From positions 1 to 34,366 of the forward strand of contig JAKSMY010000018.1 of the NCBI GenBank assembly GCA_024400275.1: a stretch of DNA of 34,366 nt. Reading direction: 5' to 3'. Source of the stretch: Paludibacteraceae bacterium. GTDB lineage: Bacteria; Bacteroidota; Bacteroidia; Bacteroidales; Paludibacteraceae. This document shows positions 14,942 to 22,567 of this stretch, one piece after another. Positions within the stretch are counted from its first letter, which is position 1, and the number at the start of each line of letters is the position of its first letter. A program made the translations under genes and the position numbers. The notes under the pieces are model-generated. The model saw only the letters and a list, made by a program, of their open reading frames with translations. It was not told where the DNA came from and searched no databases.

Positions 14942-15489
14942 TAAAAGGGACTATCAAAGTTTTTGAGCAAAGGATGTTTGGTGTCTTTATCGGACAAGAT
15001 ACGGTGCTCTTCCGGCACTTGCCAGTCAATGTGGAGGTCCGGGTCGGAAAGCAAGATACCGCCGTCTGCTTCGGGGTGGTAGAGATTATCACATTTATAC
15101 GTAAAGACAGCCTTCTCGCTCAACACACTAAAGCCATGTGCAAAGCCACGCGGGATAAAGAACTGACGGTGGTTCTCCTCTGTCAGTTCCACCGAGAACC
15201 ACTGACCGAATGTCTTGCTATCCTTGCGTAAATCAACTGCTACATCTAATACCTTACCCTGTGTACAGCACACCAGTTTGGCCTGCGTATAAGGCGGACG
15301 CTGGAAATGCAAGCCACGCACTACGCCGTAAGATGAGCAGGACTGGTTATCCTGCACAAAACGCGCAGTGATACCTGCTTCCTGATAACGCTGTTCGTTG
15401 TAGGTTTCTACGAAATAGCCCCGTGCGTCACGAAACAACTTGGGCTCCAGCACCAATAAACCTTCAATAGGTGTTTTAATTACTTCCAT
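14941..15489 (-). CDS. rfbC: dTDP-4-dehydrorhamnose 3,5-epimerase
   Basis: RfbC/RmlC turns dTDP-4-dehydro-6-deoxy-glucose into dTDP-4-dehydro-L-rhamnose in the cytoplasm. The 182-residue cupin shows the family lead-in LLVLEPKLFRDARGYFVETY, then FVQDNQSCSSYGVVRGLHFQ with the catalytic His in RGLHFQ, and later FIPRGFAHGFSVLSE. It is followed by rfbD in the order usual for rhamnose synthesis clusters and lies 14 nt after the outer-membrane protein gene. The product probably feeds O-antigen or capsule glycan. Confidence 0.95.
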   Translation of the reverse strand: MEVIKTPIEGLLVLEPKLFRDARGYFVETYNEQRYQEAGITARFVQDNQSCSSYGVVRGLHFQRPPYTQAKLVCCTQGKVLDVAVDLRKDSKTFGQWFSVELTEENHRQFFIPRGFAHGFSVLSEKAVFTYKCDNLYHPEADGGILLSDPDLHIDWQVPEEHRILSDKDTKHPLLKNFDSPF

Positions 15490-15503
15490 TATATTTCTAT
15501 TAC

Positions 15504-16706
15504 TTATTTGTCAAACATACCTCTCAAATATGCACCCCGTTTGTCGTGAACAAGTCCGTCCAGACTGAAGCGGACAATCAATTGCTGTTGGTGTTGCAGA
15601 CGTTTGGTGATATTATCGTAGTGCATATTCCAACTCATATAGCAATTAACAAAACTTGAACGATACAAGTAAGCAAATATATCGGTTCGGTTGTAGAAAG
15701 TGGCTTGATAGAACGGGTCACCCTGACACATCAGGCTGCCGATAGGCGTACCCAAATTGTCGGCATTACGAAGCGGTTGCAAATTATCGCCCACATAGGT
15801 GGTGTTCTTCAATCCCAAGAACCACCAATTGGCATACAGTTCAATCAACACGCCTTGCGGCTGGTATTTATCACCGTTCTTGCGGTCACGTGCAATACCG
15901 TAGATATAAGTTGCTTTCAGAGCCAGTGAATCCAACGGCGTGAGACGTGTCAAATCAAAGCCCACATGTGCTCCAAAATTAATATCATCGTATAGACTTT
16001 CTTTCTCGTGCAACTCAGGGTCTGCCGAACAAGCAGTGTGATTCATGTGTACCAATCCGCCCACGAAGAACCATTTATGCTGATACTGCCCGTCAAACAA
16101 AATACGGAACATCTCGCGACGGTGCCAGTCCAACGCACTACGCCAGTCGCACATAAACTCGGCAAAACCTCGTTTATCCTGATAGGTAATCAACGCACCC
16201 TGTATATTGGGGCGTGCATAGGCTATACTATCGTATTGCAGCCAATCGGGCATACTGAGAATACGATTCTCGTAGGGGATAGCACCCAATTGCAGGTTTA
16301 CCCCGTAATTGCTAAAATGGTAATACGCCGTGGGATCGACTTTGGCATTTCGCCACTCGCCGCCCAAAGGCTGCGTATAGCGCACACCGGCAATGAACTT
16401 ATGCGAACCGCCTATTCTGTCCTTAACACGGACACCGACTGTCGGCGACAAGCGGAAAGAGAAAAGCGTCTGAGGTATCTGGCAGTGGTCACCCAACTCG
16501 TAATACTCACGGTTATCGAAGTACGAGTCAAAATCCACATCGTAGATAAAGCGCACTTTCTTTGCCTCGCGTTCCGCCTCTTTGCGTTCATAAACGGTGT
16601 CCACAAATTCTTTCGGCTGCGTCTTGGCATAACGCAACCAGAAACCTTGCGCGTTCGCCATCAAAGGCAATAAAATAAGAATAATCAAACCACTATACTT
16701 TTTCAT
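15504..16706 (-). CDS. Putative outer-membrane beta-barrel protein, 400 aa
   Basis: The start MKKYSGLIILILLPLMANAQ is a signal peptide. The mature part begins with a charged segment (EFVDTVYERKEAEREAKK), then strands of alternating aromatic and polar residues typical of porin-like barrels (FSFRLSPTVGVRVKDR, KFIAGVRYTQPLGGEW, FGAHVGFDLTRL, VLIELYANWWFLGLKN, CYMSWNMHYDNI). I do not recognise a named family. An upstream TTG at 16742 would remove the signal peptide from the terminus, so I chose the ATG at 16706, which overlaps the end of phoH by 14 nt. Placement beside lipid A and rhamnose genes suggests an envelope role. Confidence 0.75.
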   Translation of the reverse strand: MKKYSGLIILILLPLMANAQGFWLRYAKTQPKEFVDTVYERKEAEREAKKVRFIYDVDFDSYFDNREYYELGDHCQIPQTLFSFRLSPTVGVRVKDRIGGSHKFIAGVRYTQPLGGEWRNAKVDPTAYYHFSNYGVNLQLGAIPYENRILSMPDWLQYDSIAYARPNIQGALITYQDKRGFAEFMCDWRSALDWHRREMFRILFDGQYQHKWFFVGGLVHMNHTACSADPELHEKESLYDDINFGAHVGFDLTRLTPLDSLALKATYIYGIARDRKNGDKYQPQGVLIELYANWWFLGLKNTTYVGDNLQPLRNADNLGTPIGSLMCQGDPFYQATFYNRTDIFAYLYRSSFVNCYMSWNMHYDNITKRLQHQQQLIVRFSLDGLVHDKRGAYLRGMFDK

Positions 16707-17646
16707 CTTCTTTCGGCATTTCTTTATTATAGGCTTTAACAATTTCTTTCACCAATGGGTGACGGACAATATCCTTATCCGAGAAAGTAATGCAACCTAT
16801 ACCCTCTATATCCTTAAATCGCTCAATAGCATCGCGCAGTCCGGAGCGTTGCGACATCGGTAAATCCACTTGCGTCAAGTCACCCGTCACAATCATCTTA
16901 CCGTTCATTCCCAGACGTGTCAGGAACATCTTAAGTTGCGATATGGTAGTGTTTTGCGCCTCGTCCAAGATAACCACGGCATCGGAAAGCGTACGTCCAC
17001 GCATAAACGCCAGCGGAGCTATTTGGATGATACCCTTTTCCATATATTCCTCCAACTTGTTTTGAGGAATCATATCCTGCAAGGCATCGTACAGCGGTTG
17101 CAGATAGGGGTCTATCTTGTCCCGCATATCCCCCGGCAGGAAGCCCAGTTTTTCGCCGGCCTCCACAGCGGGACGGCTCAATATGATCCGTTTGACTTCT
17201 TTGTTTTTGAGTGCCCTAACCGCCAGTGCTATCGCCGTGTATGTCTTGCCGCTACCGGCAGGACCTATTGCCAGCAACAGGTCATTATCTTCGTAAGCAT
17301 CTACCAACCGCTGCTGATTCAGACTGCGTGCCGTTATCATCTTACCGTTTACCCCGTGCAGAATGAGGTTGGCGGTGTGTTGCGGTGCCGGTTGTTCGCC
17401 ATGAAGTAACTGCAAGATTTGCACCTCAGTCAGCGCATTATGCTTTATGCAGAAATCTTCACACAGCCGCAACGACTGCTCAAATTTGGCAATCGCACTC
17501 TCCGAACCCGTCACCTTGATTTCATAACCCCGTGCCAATAGACGCACATCGGGGTGCTGGTCTTTCAGACAGTGCATATTACGATTATTCAAACCGTAAA
17601 AAGTAGCGGTGTCCAATGCCTCGTTTAGTTCGATAATTGCGTCCAT
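16693..17646 (-). CDS. phoH: PhoH-like ATPase
   Basis: PhoH proteins are cytoplasmic RecA-fold ATPases linked to RNA metabolism, often near ybeY. The 317-residue protein has an N-terminal KH-like part (RLLARGYEIKVTGSES), Walker A AIGPAGSGKT (127-135), Walker B VVILDEAQN (224-232) and the family motifs SRPAVEAGEKLGFLPGD and MIVTGDLTQVDLP. Its ATG overlaps the preceding HsdR_N-like gene by 22 nt. ybeY is not present here. Confidence 0.93.
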   Translation of the reverse strand: MDAIIELNEALDTATFYGLNNRNMHCLKDQHPDVRLLARGYEIKVTGSESAIAKFEQSLRLCEDFCIKHNALTEVQILQLLHGEQPAPQHTANLILHGVNGKMITARSLNQQRLVDAYEDNDLLLAIGPAGSGKTYTAIALAVRALKNKEVKRIILSRPAVEAGEKLGFLPGDMRDKIDPYLQPLYDALQDMIPQNKLEEYMEKGIIQIAPLAFMRGRTLSDAVVILDEAQNTTISQLKMFLTRLGMNGKMIVTGDLTQVDLPMSQRSGLRDAIERFKDIEGIGCITFSDKDIVRHPLVKEIVKAYNKEMPKEDEKV

Positions 17647-18035
17647 TCGGGTATATCTTGTAAGAATGTTATTTGTTGCCCTTCCACCCTGGCTACCACC
17701 ACTTCGGGGCCGTTACTCAGTATCAAATAGGGTACGTTAAACTGACGGTTATAAACGGCTATTTGGTCTAATACACGTTGGGTAAGGGACACGGATTCTG
17801 CTTTAAACTCAATAAGCACCAACGGCGTAAGGTCTTTGTTGTAGATAATGGCATCGGCTCTGCGTTTGGTAGCCAGTTGTACTTCCACGGCTATCCCCGA
17901 CTCCGGATAGTTGTATTGTTCCACCAGTTTATGCAGGAATTGCTGCCTTACCCACTCTTCCGGTGTCAGTCTAACATATTTCTTCCGCCAGTGGCAGAAT
18001 ATATATTGTTTATTATCCTTCGTTGTTACTTTCAA
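17625..18035 (-). CDS. HsdR_N-like (PD-(D/E)XK fold) small protein, 136 aa
   Basis: The sequence RKKYVRLTPEEWVRQQFLHK followed by a nuclease-like core is the type I restriction HsdR N-terminal-like family (HSDR_N_2) common as a stand-alone Bacteroidetes gene. D61 in RRADAIIYN and E76-x-K78 in VLIEFKAES form a PD-(D/E)XK triad, so it may be an active nuclease; no methylase or helicase is nearby. The frame contains no ATG: the only start is the TTG at 18035, immediately after the UAG of glnS and in the same frame. Homologs have about ten more N-terminal residues. Its target and role are unknown. Confidence 0.8.
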   Translation of the reverse strand: MKVTTKDNKQYIFCHWRKKYVRLTPEEWVRQQFLHKLVEQYNYPESGIAVEVQLATKRRADAIIYNKDLTPLVLIEFKAESVSLTQRVLDQIAVYNRQFNVPYLILSNGPEVVVARVEGQQITFLQDIPEWTQLSN

Positions 18036-19754
18036 CTATTTCTGCCAATTATCTTTCAGACTTGCGGTGCGGTTAACCACCAGTTTATCGTTTGTTGTGT
18101 CAGGGTCAACCACAAAGTAGCCCTGTTTGAGGAACTGGTAGTGGTTCACCTGTGCTATGCCGTTGATTATTTCAGGCTGATGCATCTCTTTCTTCAACGC
18201 CGCTTCTGCCTTGATGGTGACCACTTTCAGGCTGTCAGGATTAAGTAAATCGCGGAAATCACCTTCTTCGGCAGAAGGATTCTCCACGGCAAAGAGACGG
18301 TCATACAGACGTGCCTCCACGTCAATACAGGACTGACACTCCACCCAGTTGATAGTGGCTTTGGTCTTGCGGTTACCGCCCTCGGTGCCGGATTTGCTAT
18401 CGGGGTCGTAAGTAGCATATACAGTCGTTATATTGCCTGCGGCATCTTTTTCGCAGCCCGTAGCCTGAATGATATACGCATTCTTCAGACGCACTTCACG
18501 TCCGCCGGGGCTGAGGCGGAAGAAGTTCTTGTCGGCTTCTTCCAAGAAATCGCCACGCTCAATATACAGTTCTTTGGCGAAGCGCATTTCGCGCGTGCCC
18601 AATTCGGGATGTCCGTCTATATTTTCGGCGGTCAGGTTCTCCCCTTCTCCCTCGTAGTTAGTCAGCACGAGTTTGACGGGGTCAAAGATAGCACAAACGC
18701 GAGGGGCTTTTTCTTTTTGGTCTTCGCGAATAGCATTTTCCAGCCATGTATAGTCAATCATACCCTCCACCTTGGTGTAACCGATTGTGTTGATAAAGGC
18801 GCGTATTGCCTCGGGCGTGTAGCCACGGCGGCGCAAGCCGCAAACGGTCGGCATACGGGGGTCGTCCCAGCCTGCCACCAAACCTTCTTTAACCAGTTGC
18901 AGCATCTTACGTTTGGACATAACGGTATAGGTTATATTCAGGCGGTTGAACTCAAACTGGTGGGTGCGGTCGTCTTTGTCATTGGGATTACGTTGCATAC
19001 CAAAATCAATCATACGGTCAATGAAATAATCGTACAAAGGACGATGCACCACAAATTCCAACGTGCATATACTGTGCGTCACGCCCTCGAAATAGTCACT
19101 CTGTCCGTGTGCGAAATCGTACATAGGATATACATTCCAACGGTGTCCTGTACGGTGATGAGGGTGCGAAGTAATTATACGATAGATAATCGGGTCGCGG
19201 AAATGCATATTCGGATTCGCCATGTCAATCTTGGCACGCAGTACCATCTTGCCCTCCTCTATCTCACCGTTCTGCATGGCCTGGAACAGGCGCAGGTTTT
19301 CCTCCACAGGGCGGTCACGGTAAGGCGAAGCCACACCGGGTTCGGTCGGTGTGCCTTTCTGCTCGGCAATCTGCTCCGGTGTCTGCTCATCTACATACGC
19401 CAAGCCGTGCCGAATAAAAGCAACCGCCAAGTTATATAACTGCTCAAAGTAGTCACTGGCATAATACACATTGCCCCAGCGGAATCCCAGCCACTGAATA
19501 TCCTGTTGAATAGAATCCACGTATTCGGTGTCTTCTTTGGCAGGGTTGGTGTCGTCAAAACGCAGGTTGCATACGCCCTTATAGCGGTCGGCTATTCCGA
19601 AGTCCATGCAAATGGCTTTGACGTGACCGATATGCAGGTAGCCATTCGGTTCAGGTGGAAAACGTGTCTGAATACGTCCGCCGTTCTTACCTTCTTGCAA
19701 GTCTTTCTCAACTATTTGCTCAATAAAATTGAGCGATTTTTCCTCCGTTTCCAT
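18036..19754 (-). CDS. glnS: Glutaminyl-tRNA synthetase
   Basis: GlnS charges tRNA-Gln with glutamine. The 572-residue class I enzyme has RFPPEPNGYLHIGH with HIGH at 41-44, and the KMSKS-like VMSKRK at 278-283. The C-terminal anticodon-binding part includes IINGIAQVNHYQFLKQGYF. Length is normal. The ATG at 19754 is preceded directly by an 8-unit array of 7-nt words in place of an ordinary leader, and the stop UAG abuts the next gene with no spacing. Confidence 0.97.
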   Translation of the reverse strand: METEEKSLNFIEQIVEKDLQEGKNGGRIQTRFPPEPNGYLHIGHVKAICMDFGIADRYKGVCNLRFDDTNPAKEDTEYVDSIQQDIQWLGFRWGNVYYASDYFEQLYNLAVAFIRHGLAYVDEQTPEQIAEQKGTPTEPGVASPYRDRPVEENLRLFQAMQNGEIEEGKMVLRAKIDMANPNMHFRDPIIYRIITSHPHHRTGHRWNVYPMYDFAHGQSDYFEGVTHSICTLEFVVHRPLYDYFIDRMIDFGMQRNPNDKDDRTHQFEFNRLNITYTVMSKRKMLQLVKEGLVAGWDDPRMPTVCGLRRRGYTPEAIRAFINTIGYTKVEGMIDYTWLENAIREDQKEKAPRVCAIFDPVKLVLTNYEGEGENLTAENIDGHPELGTREMRFAKELYIERGDFLEEADKNFFRLSPGGREVRLKNAYIIQATGCEKDAAGNITTVYATYDPDSKSGTEGGNRKTKATINWVECQSCIDVEARLYDRLFAVENPSAEEGDFRDLLNPDSLKVVTIKAEAALKKEMHQPEIINGIAQVNHYQFLKQGYFVVDPDTTNDKLVVNRTASLKDNWQK

Positions 19755-19758
19755 ATCT

Positions 19759-19814
19759 CTTAATTCTTAATTCTCAATTCTCCATTCTCAATTCTCCATT
19801 CTCCATTCTACATT
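19759..19814. repeat. Heptamer array, 8 units, glnS leader
   Basis: Plus strand: cttaatt / cttaatt / ctcaatt / ctccatt / ctcaatt / ctccatt / ctccatt / ctacatt. The array fills the lpxA-glnS spacer; its last unit encodes the final Met codon and the UAG of lpxA, and its first ends 4 nt before the glnS ATG. Confidence 0.9.
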
Positions 19815-20581
19815 CCCTTAATAACGCCTCTTGGCGATTCTTTAATGAAATTAACAATCAAATCACGTTCAGCACTTTGTGGCATATCAGCCAGCACTTT
19901 CTCCACTGCTTGCGACATATTCAGTTTGGACATATATACCAAACGATATACCTGTTGAATGGTATCTATCTGCTCTTTGCTAAATCCACGGCGACCTAAG
20001 CCTACACTGTTGATTCCGCAGAATTGAATAGGATCCCGAGCAGCCATCACAAAAGGAGGTACGTCTTTATTAACGTGGCTGCCGCCCTGAATCATGACAT
20101 GCGAACCGATATGCGAGAACTGGTGTACCAACGTGCCGCCGCCGATAACGGCATATTCTTCTACCACGACTTCGCCGGCTAATTGTGTCGCATTGGACAT
20201 GATGACGTGGTCTTTTACCACCACATCGTGTGCCACGTGGCAATAAGCCATGATGAGGCAGTTATTACCCACGACGGTCTTGCCTTTGCTGGCTGTGCCG
20301 CGATGTACGGTAGAGCACTCGCGCAAGACGGTGTTATCGCCTATATACGTGTAAGTCAACTCACCTTGGAACTTCAAGTCTTGCGGTACAGCACCGACAA
20401 TGGCAGTCGGAAAAACGTGGCAGTTCTTACCGATACGTGTATGTTCACACACTGTGGCGTTGGCGTCAATCACAGTACCCTCACCTATTTCGACATCTTT
20501 GTCTATAAATGCGAACGGTCCCACTTCGACCGTTTCGTGCAGTTTGGCGTCCGGGTGGACGTAAGCTAATGGACTAATCAT
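19808..20581 (-). CDS. lpxA: UDP-N-acetylglucosamine acyltransferase
   Basis: LpxA transfers a 3-hydroxyacyl chain from acyl carrier protein to UDP-GlcNAc, the first step of lipid A synthesis. The 257-residue protein is a left-handed beta-helix with hexapeptide repeats (IGEGTVID, IGKNCHVF, VVGNNCLIM) and the catalytic His at 118 in AYCHVAHDVVV. The C-terminal helical part (FSKEQIDTIQQVYRLVY) is complete. It follows lpxC after only 16 nt, and its terminal Met codon and stop lie in a repeat array. The acyl donor is the product of acpP, also in the window. Confidence 0.96.
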   Translation of the reverse strand: MISPLAYVHPDAKLHETVEVGPFAFIDKDVEIGEGTVIDANATVCEHTRIGKNCHVFPTAIVGAVPQDLKFQGELTYTYIGDNTVLRECSTVHRGTASKGKTVVGNNCLIMAYCHVAHDVVVKDHVIMSNATQLAGEVVVEEYAVIGGGTLVHQFSHIGSHVMIQGGSHVNKDVPPFVMAARDPIQFCGINSVGLGRRGFSKEQIDTIQQVYRLVYMSKLNMSQAVEKVLADMPQSAERDLIVNFIKESPRGVIKGM

Positions 20582-20597
20582 ATATTTGTTGTTATTG

Positions 20598-21494
20598 TTA
20601 GCGTATTTTATCTATCAGTTGTTTGCAGCATGCCGTATTAAAGCCGTGTCCCGGACATTCAGCGATTATCTTGCCGCGTATATATACGCCCGATAAAGCC
20701 AGATCTCCAATTACATCCAGCAGTTTGTGCCGAGCCGGTTCATTGTCGTAGCGCAGGGGGGATAAATAGCCCAATTGACCGGCATCGATGGTAGGTTTCC
20801 CCATTTTCTTTGCCAAGCGGTTCATGCTCCACTGCCATATTTTTTTATCATATATAACCAGCGCATTGTCCAAGTCGCCTCCTTTTATCAGTCCCAAGTT
20901 GAGCAATGGTTTGATTTCTCTCAAGAAGCAGAACGTACGTGCGTCGGCTATCTCCGCAGCAAAGTTCTTCAAGTCGGTCAATTCGGCTGTCTGCTCGCCC
21001 AAGACGGGAGACGGATAGGACACTTTAACCTCTACTGCATATTCCTCAGCGGGTATGATACGCATACGGTTAAAGCCTTTGTTGTCAAACTCAACCGGTT
21101 CCGTCACCACCCACTCTTTGGCATCTGCTTCCTGTTCTTGTGTTCCTACCCTCCTAATCTGTTCCACGTACTGTTTGGCACTGCCGTCCAGAATAGGTAT
21201 TTCGGGAGCGTCCACTTCCACCAGCACATTGGTTATGCCCAAGGCATATAAAGCCGCCATCATGTGCTCTACCGTACTCACTTTCCACGCACCGTTTTCC
21301 AGAACAGTGCCGCGTGAGGTCTTAGTCACATATTGAGCCAATGCTTGATAAGTGGGGCGTTCCGGTAAATCGACACGACAAATACGAATACCTGTATTCA
21401 TTTCTGCCGGAAGGAATGTGGCATGAATCCAACCACCGGTATGTAAACCCGGTCCCTCCAACGTAAACGACTTATTGATGGTTTTCTGTTTCAC
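20598..21494 (-). CDS. lpxC: UDP-3-O-acyl-N-acetylglucosamine deacetylase, stand-alone
   Basis: LpxC is the zinc deacetylase that commits to lipid A synthesis. The 298-residue protein has GLHTGG near the start, zinc ligands H77 (STVEHMMAAL), H256 and D260 (RHKLLDVIGDL), and H283 (PGHGFNT). The start is GTG at 21494, supported by the normal VKQKTINKSFTLEG N-terminus; no in-frame ATG precedes it. In most Bacteroidetes LpxC is fused to FabZ (about 460 aa). Here it ends at residue 298 and lpxA begins 16 nt later, so FabZ is absent from this locus. Confidence 0.95.
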   Translation of the reverse strand: MKQKTINKSFTLEGPGLHTGGWIHATFLPAEMNTGIRICRVDLPERPTYQALAQYVTKTSRGTVLENGAWKVSTVEHMMAALYALGITNVLVEVDAPEIPILDGSAKQYVEQIRRVGTQEQEADAKEWVVTEPVEFDNKGFNRMRIIPAEEYAVEVKVSYPSPVLGEQTAELTDLKNFAAEIADARTFCFLREIKPLLNLGLIKGGDLDNALVIYDKKIWQWSMNRLAKKMGKPTIDAGQLGYLSPLRYDNEPARHKLLDVIGDLALSGVYIRGKIIAECPGHGFNTACCKQLIDKIR

Positions 21495-21496
21495 TC

Positions 21497-21545
21497 TCTC
21501 AACTCTAAACTGTAGCGCCTCCGGCGCGTCCTCTAAACTCTAAAC
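21497..21545. repeat. Heptamer array with 21-nt GTAG-hairpin insert, lpxC leader
   Basis: Plus strand: tctcaac / tctaaac, then a 21-nt insert (21511-21531), then tctaaac / tctaaac. The insert holds GTAG (21512-21515) and the inverted repeat gcgcc-tcc-ggcgc (21515-21527). The insert length equals three heptamers. The lpxD stop codon (21540-21542) lies inside the array and the lpxC GTG start borders it. Confidence 0.85.
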
Positions 21546-22541
21546 TAACTTCCTATACATCTCGGGCAACTTACGCATTACGGCATAGACGCGGCGGCAC
21601 AGACCGGCATCCATGGCCGGGCTGCCGAGGTACATACCGGGTTTGGTAATGCTGTTAGGCACGCCTGTTTGGGCTCCGAATATGCAGTTGTCGGTTATCT
21701 CTATATGTCCGGCAACGCCCACCTGCCCTGTCAGCATACAATGGTTGCCTATCGTGGTCGAACCGGCTATACCGACTTGTGAGCATAGAACGGATGATTC
21801 ACCCACAACCACGTTATGTGCCACCTGTACCAAGTTATCTATCTTGGTATTCTTTTTGATACGTGTCTCACCCATCATGGCGCGGTCCACGGTGGTATTG
21901 GCACCTATCTCCACATCGTCCTCGATAACGGCTATACCTATCTGTGGCACTTTATGGTAAACGCCCTGTGCATCGGGTTCAAAACCAAAGCCGTCTCCAC
22001 CGATAACGACACCGGCATGAAGGATACAGTTGGCACCCACTCTGCAATTATAATAGACCTTGACACCCGGGTACAGGACGGTGTTGTCGCCAATGACCGC
22101 ATTATCGCCCACATACACCTGCGGATATATCTGCACGCCCTTGCCCAAACGGACGTTTCTGCCGATATATGCCATGGCACCTACGTACGCATCTTCGGGC
22201 ACTTGCACCCCCTCGGCGATAAAAGCAGGTTGTTCGATACCTTGGCGCTTGGGGTTCAGCACCTCTGCCACGGCTTGCAGCAGTTGCGCCATTGCGGCGC
22301 GTGCGTTATCGACGAGGATAAGGGCCGCCTGTGTGTTGCCGTCAAAGGGGAGTGTTTTGGTTATCAGCACGACGGAGGCTTTGGTCTCTGCCAAGTACGG
22401 CAGATATTTCTCCTCACCCAAGAAGCACAAATCGCCCTCTTTGGCGGTTTCTAAGCCGGCTACATTATTTACTGTGCGATTGGCATCGCCTACTATCTCG
22501 CCGCCCAATATGGCAGCTATTTGTCCTGCACTAAATTCCAT
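21540..22541 (-). CDS. lpxD: UDP-3-O-acylglucosamine N-acyltransferase
   Basis: LpxD adds the second 3-hydroxyacyl chain in lipid A synthesis. The 333-residue protein has the N-terminal uridine-binding domain (residues 1-100, with [20 protein letters not shown]) and a hexapeptide-repeat beta-helix with the catalytic His at 242 in QVAHNVVVG. The C-terminal segment ([12 protein letters not shown]) is normal. The order lpxD-lpxC-lpxA on one strand is the expected Bacteroidetes arrangement. Its ATG is 6 nt after the stop of the HD-domain gene. Confidence 0.96.
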   Translation of the reverse strand: MEFSAGQIAAILGGEIVGDANRTVNNVAGLETAKEGDLCFLGEEKYLPYLAETKASVVLITKTLPFDGNTQAALILVDNARAAMAQLLQAVAEVLNPKRQGIEQPAFIAEGVQVPEDAYVGAMAYIGRNVRLGKGVQIYPQVYVGDNAVIGDNTVLYPGVKVYYNCRVGANCILHAGVVIGGDGFGFEPDAQGVYHKVPQIGIAVIEDDVEIGANTTVDRAMMGETRIKKNTKIDNLVQVAHNVVVGESSVLCSQVGIAGSTTIGNHCMLTGQVGVAGHIEITDNCIFGAQTGVPNSITKPGMYLGSPAMDAGLCRRVYAVMRKLPEMYRKLV

Positions 22542-22546
22542 ATCTT

Positions 22547-22567
22547 TCTAAACTCTAAACTCAAACA
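22547..22567. repeat. Heptamer array, 2-3 units, end of HD gene and lpxD leader
   Basis: Plus strand: tctaaac / tctaaac / tcaaaca. It uses the same word as the array before lpxC 1 kb away and encodes the last residues (EFRV) and the stop of the HD-domain gene. Confidence 0.7.

Noticed and set aside
17625..18035. A restriction-modification system
   Set aside because: Only a single HsdR_N-like domain is present; no helicase, specificity or methylase gene is nearby.
13322..20581. Long plus-strand frames opposite rfbD, glnS, lpxA and others
   Set aside because: All lie opposite well-supported genes and have no recognisable domains.
20582..20597. Frameshifted FabZ remnant after lpxC
   Set aside because: Only 16 nt separate lpxC from lpxA, too short for any remnant of a 150-residue domain.
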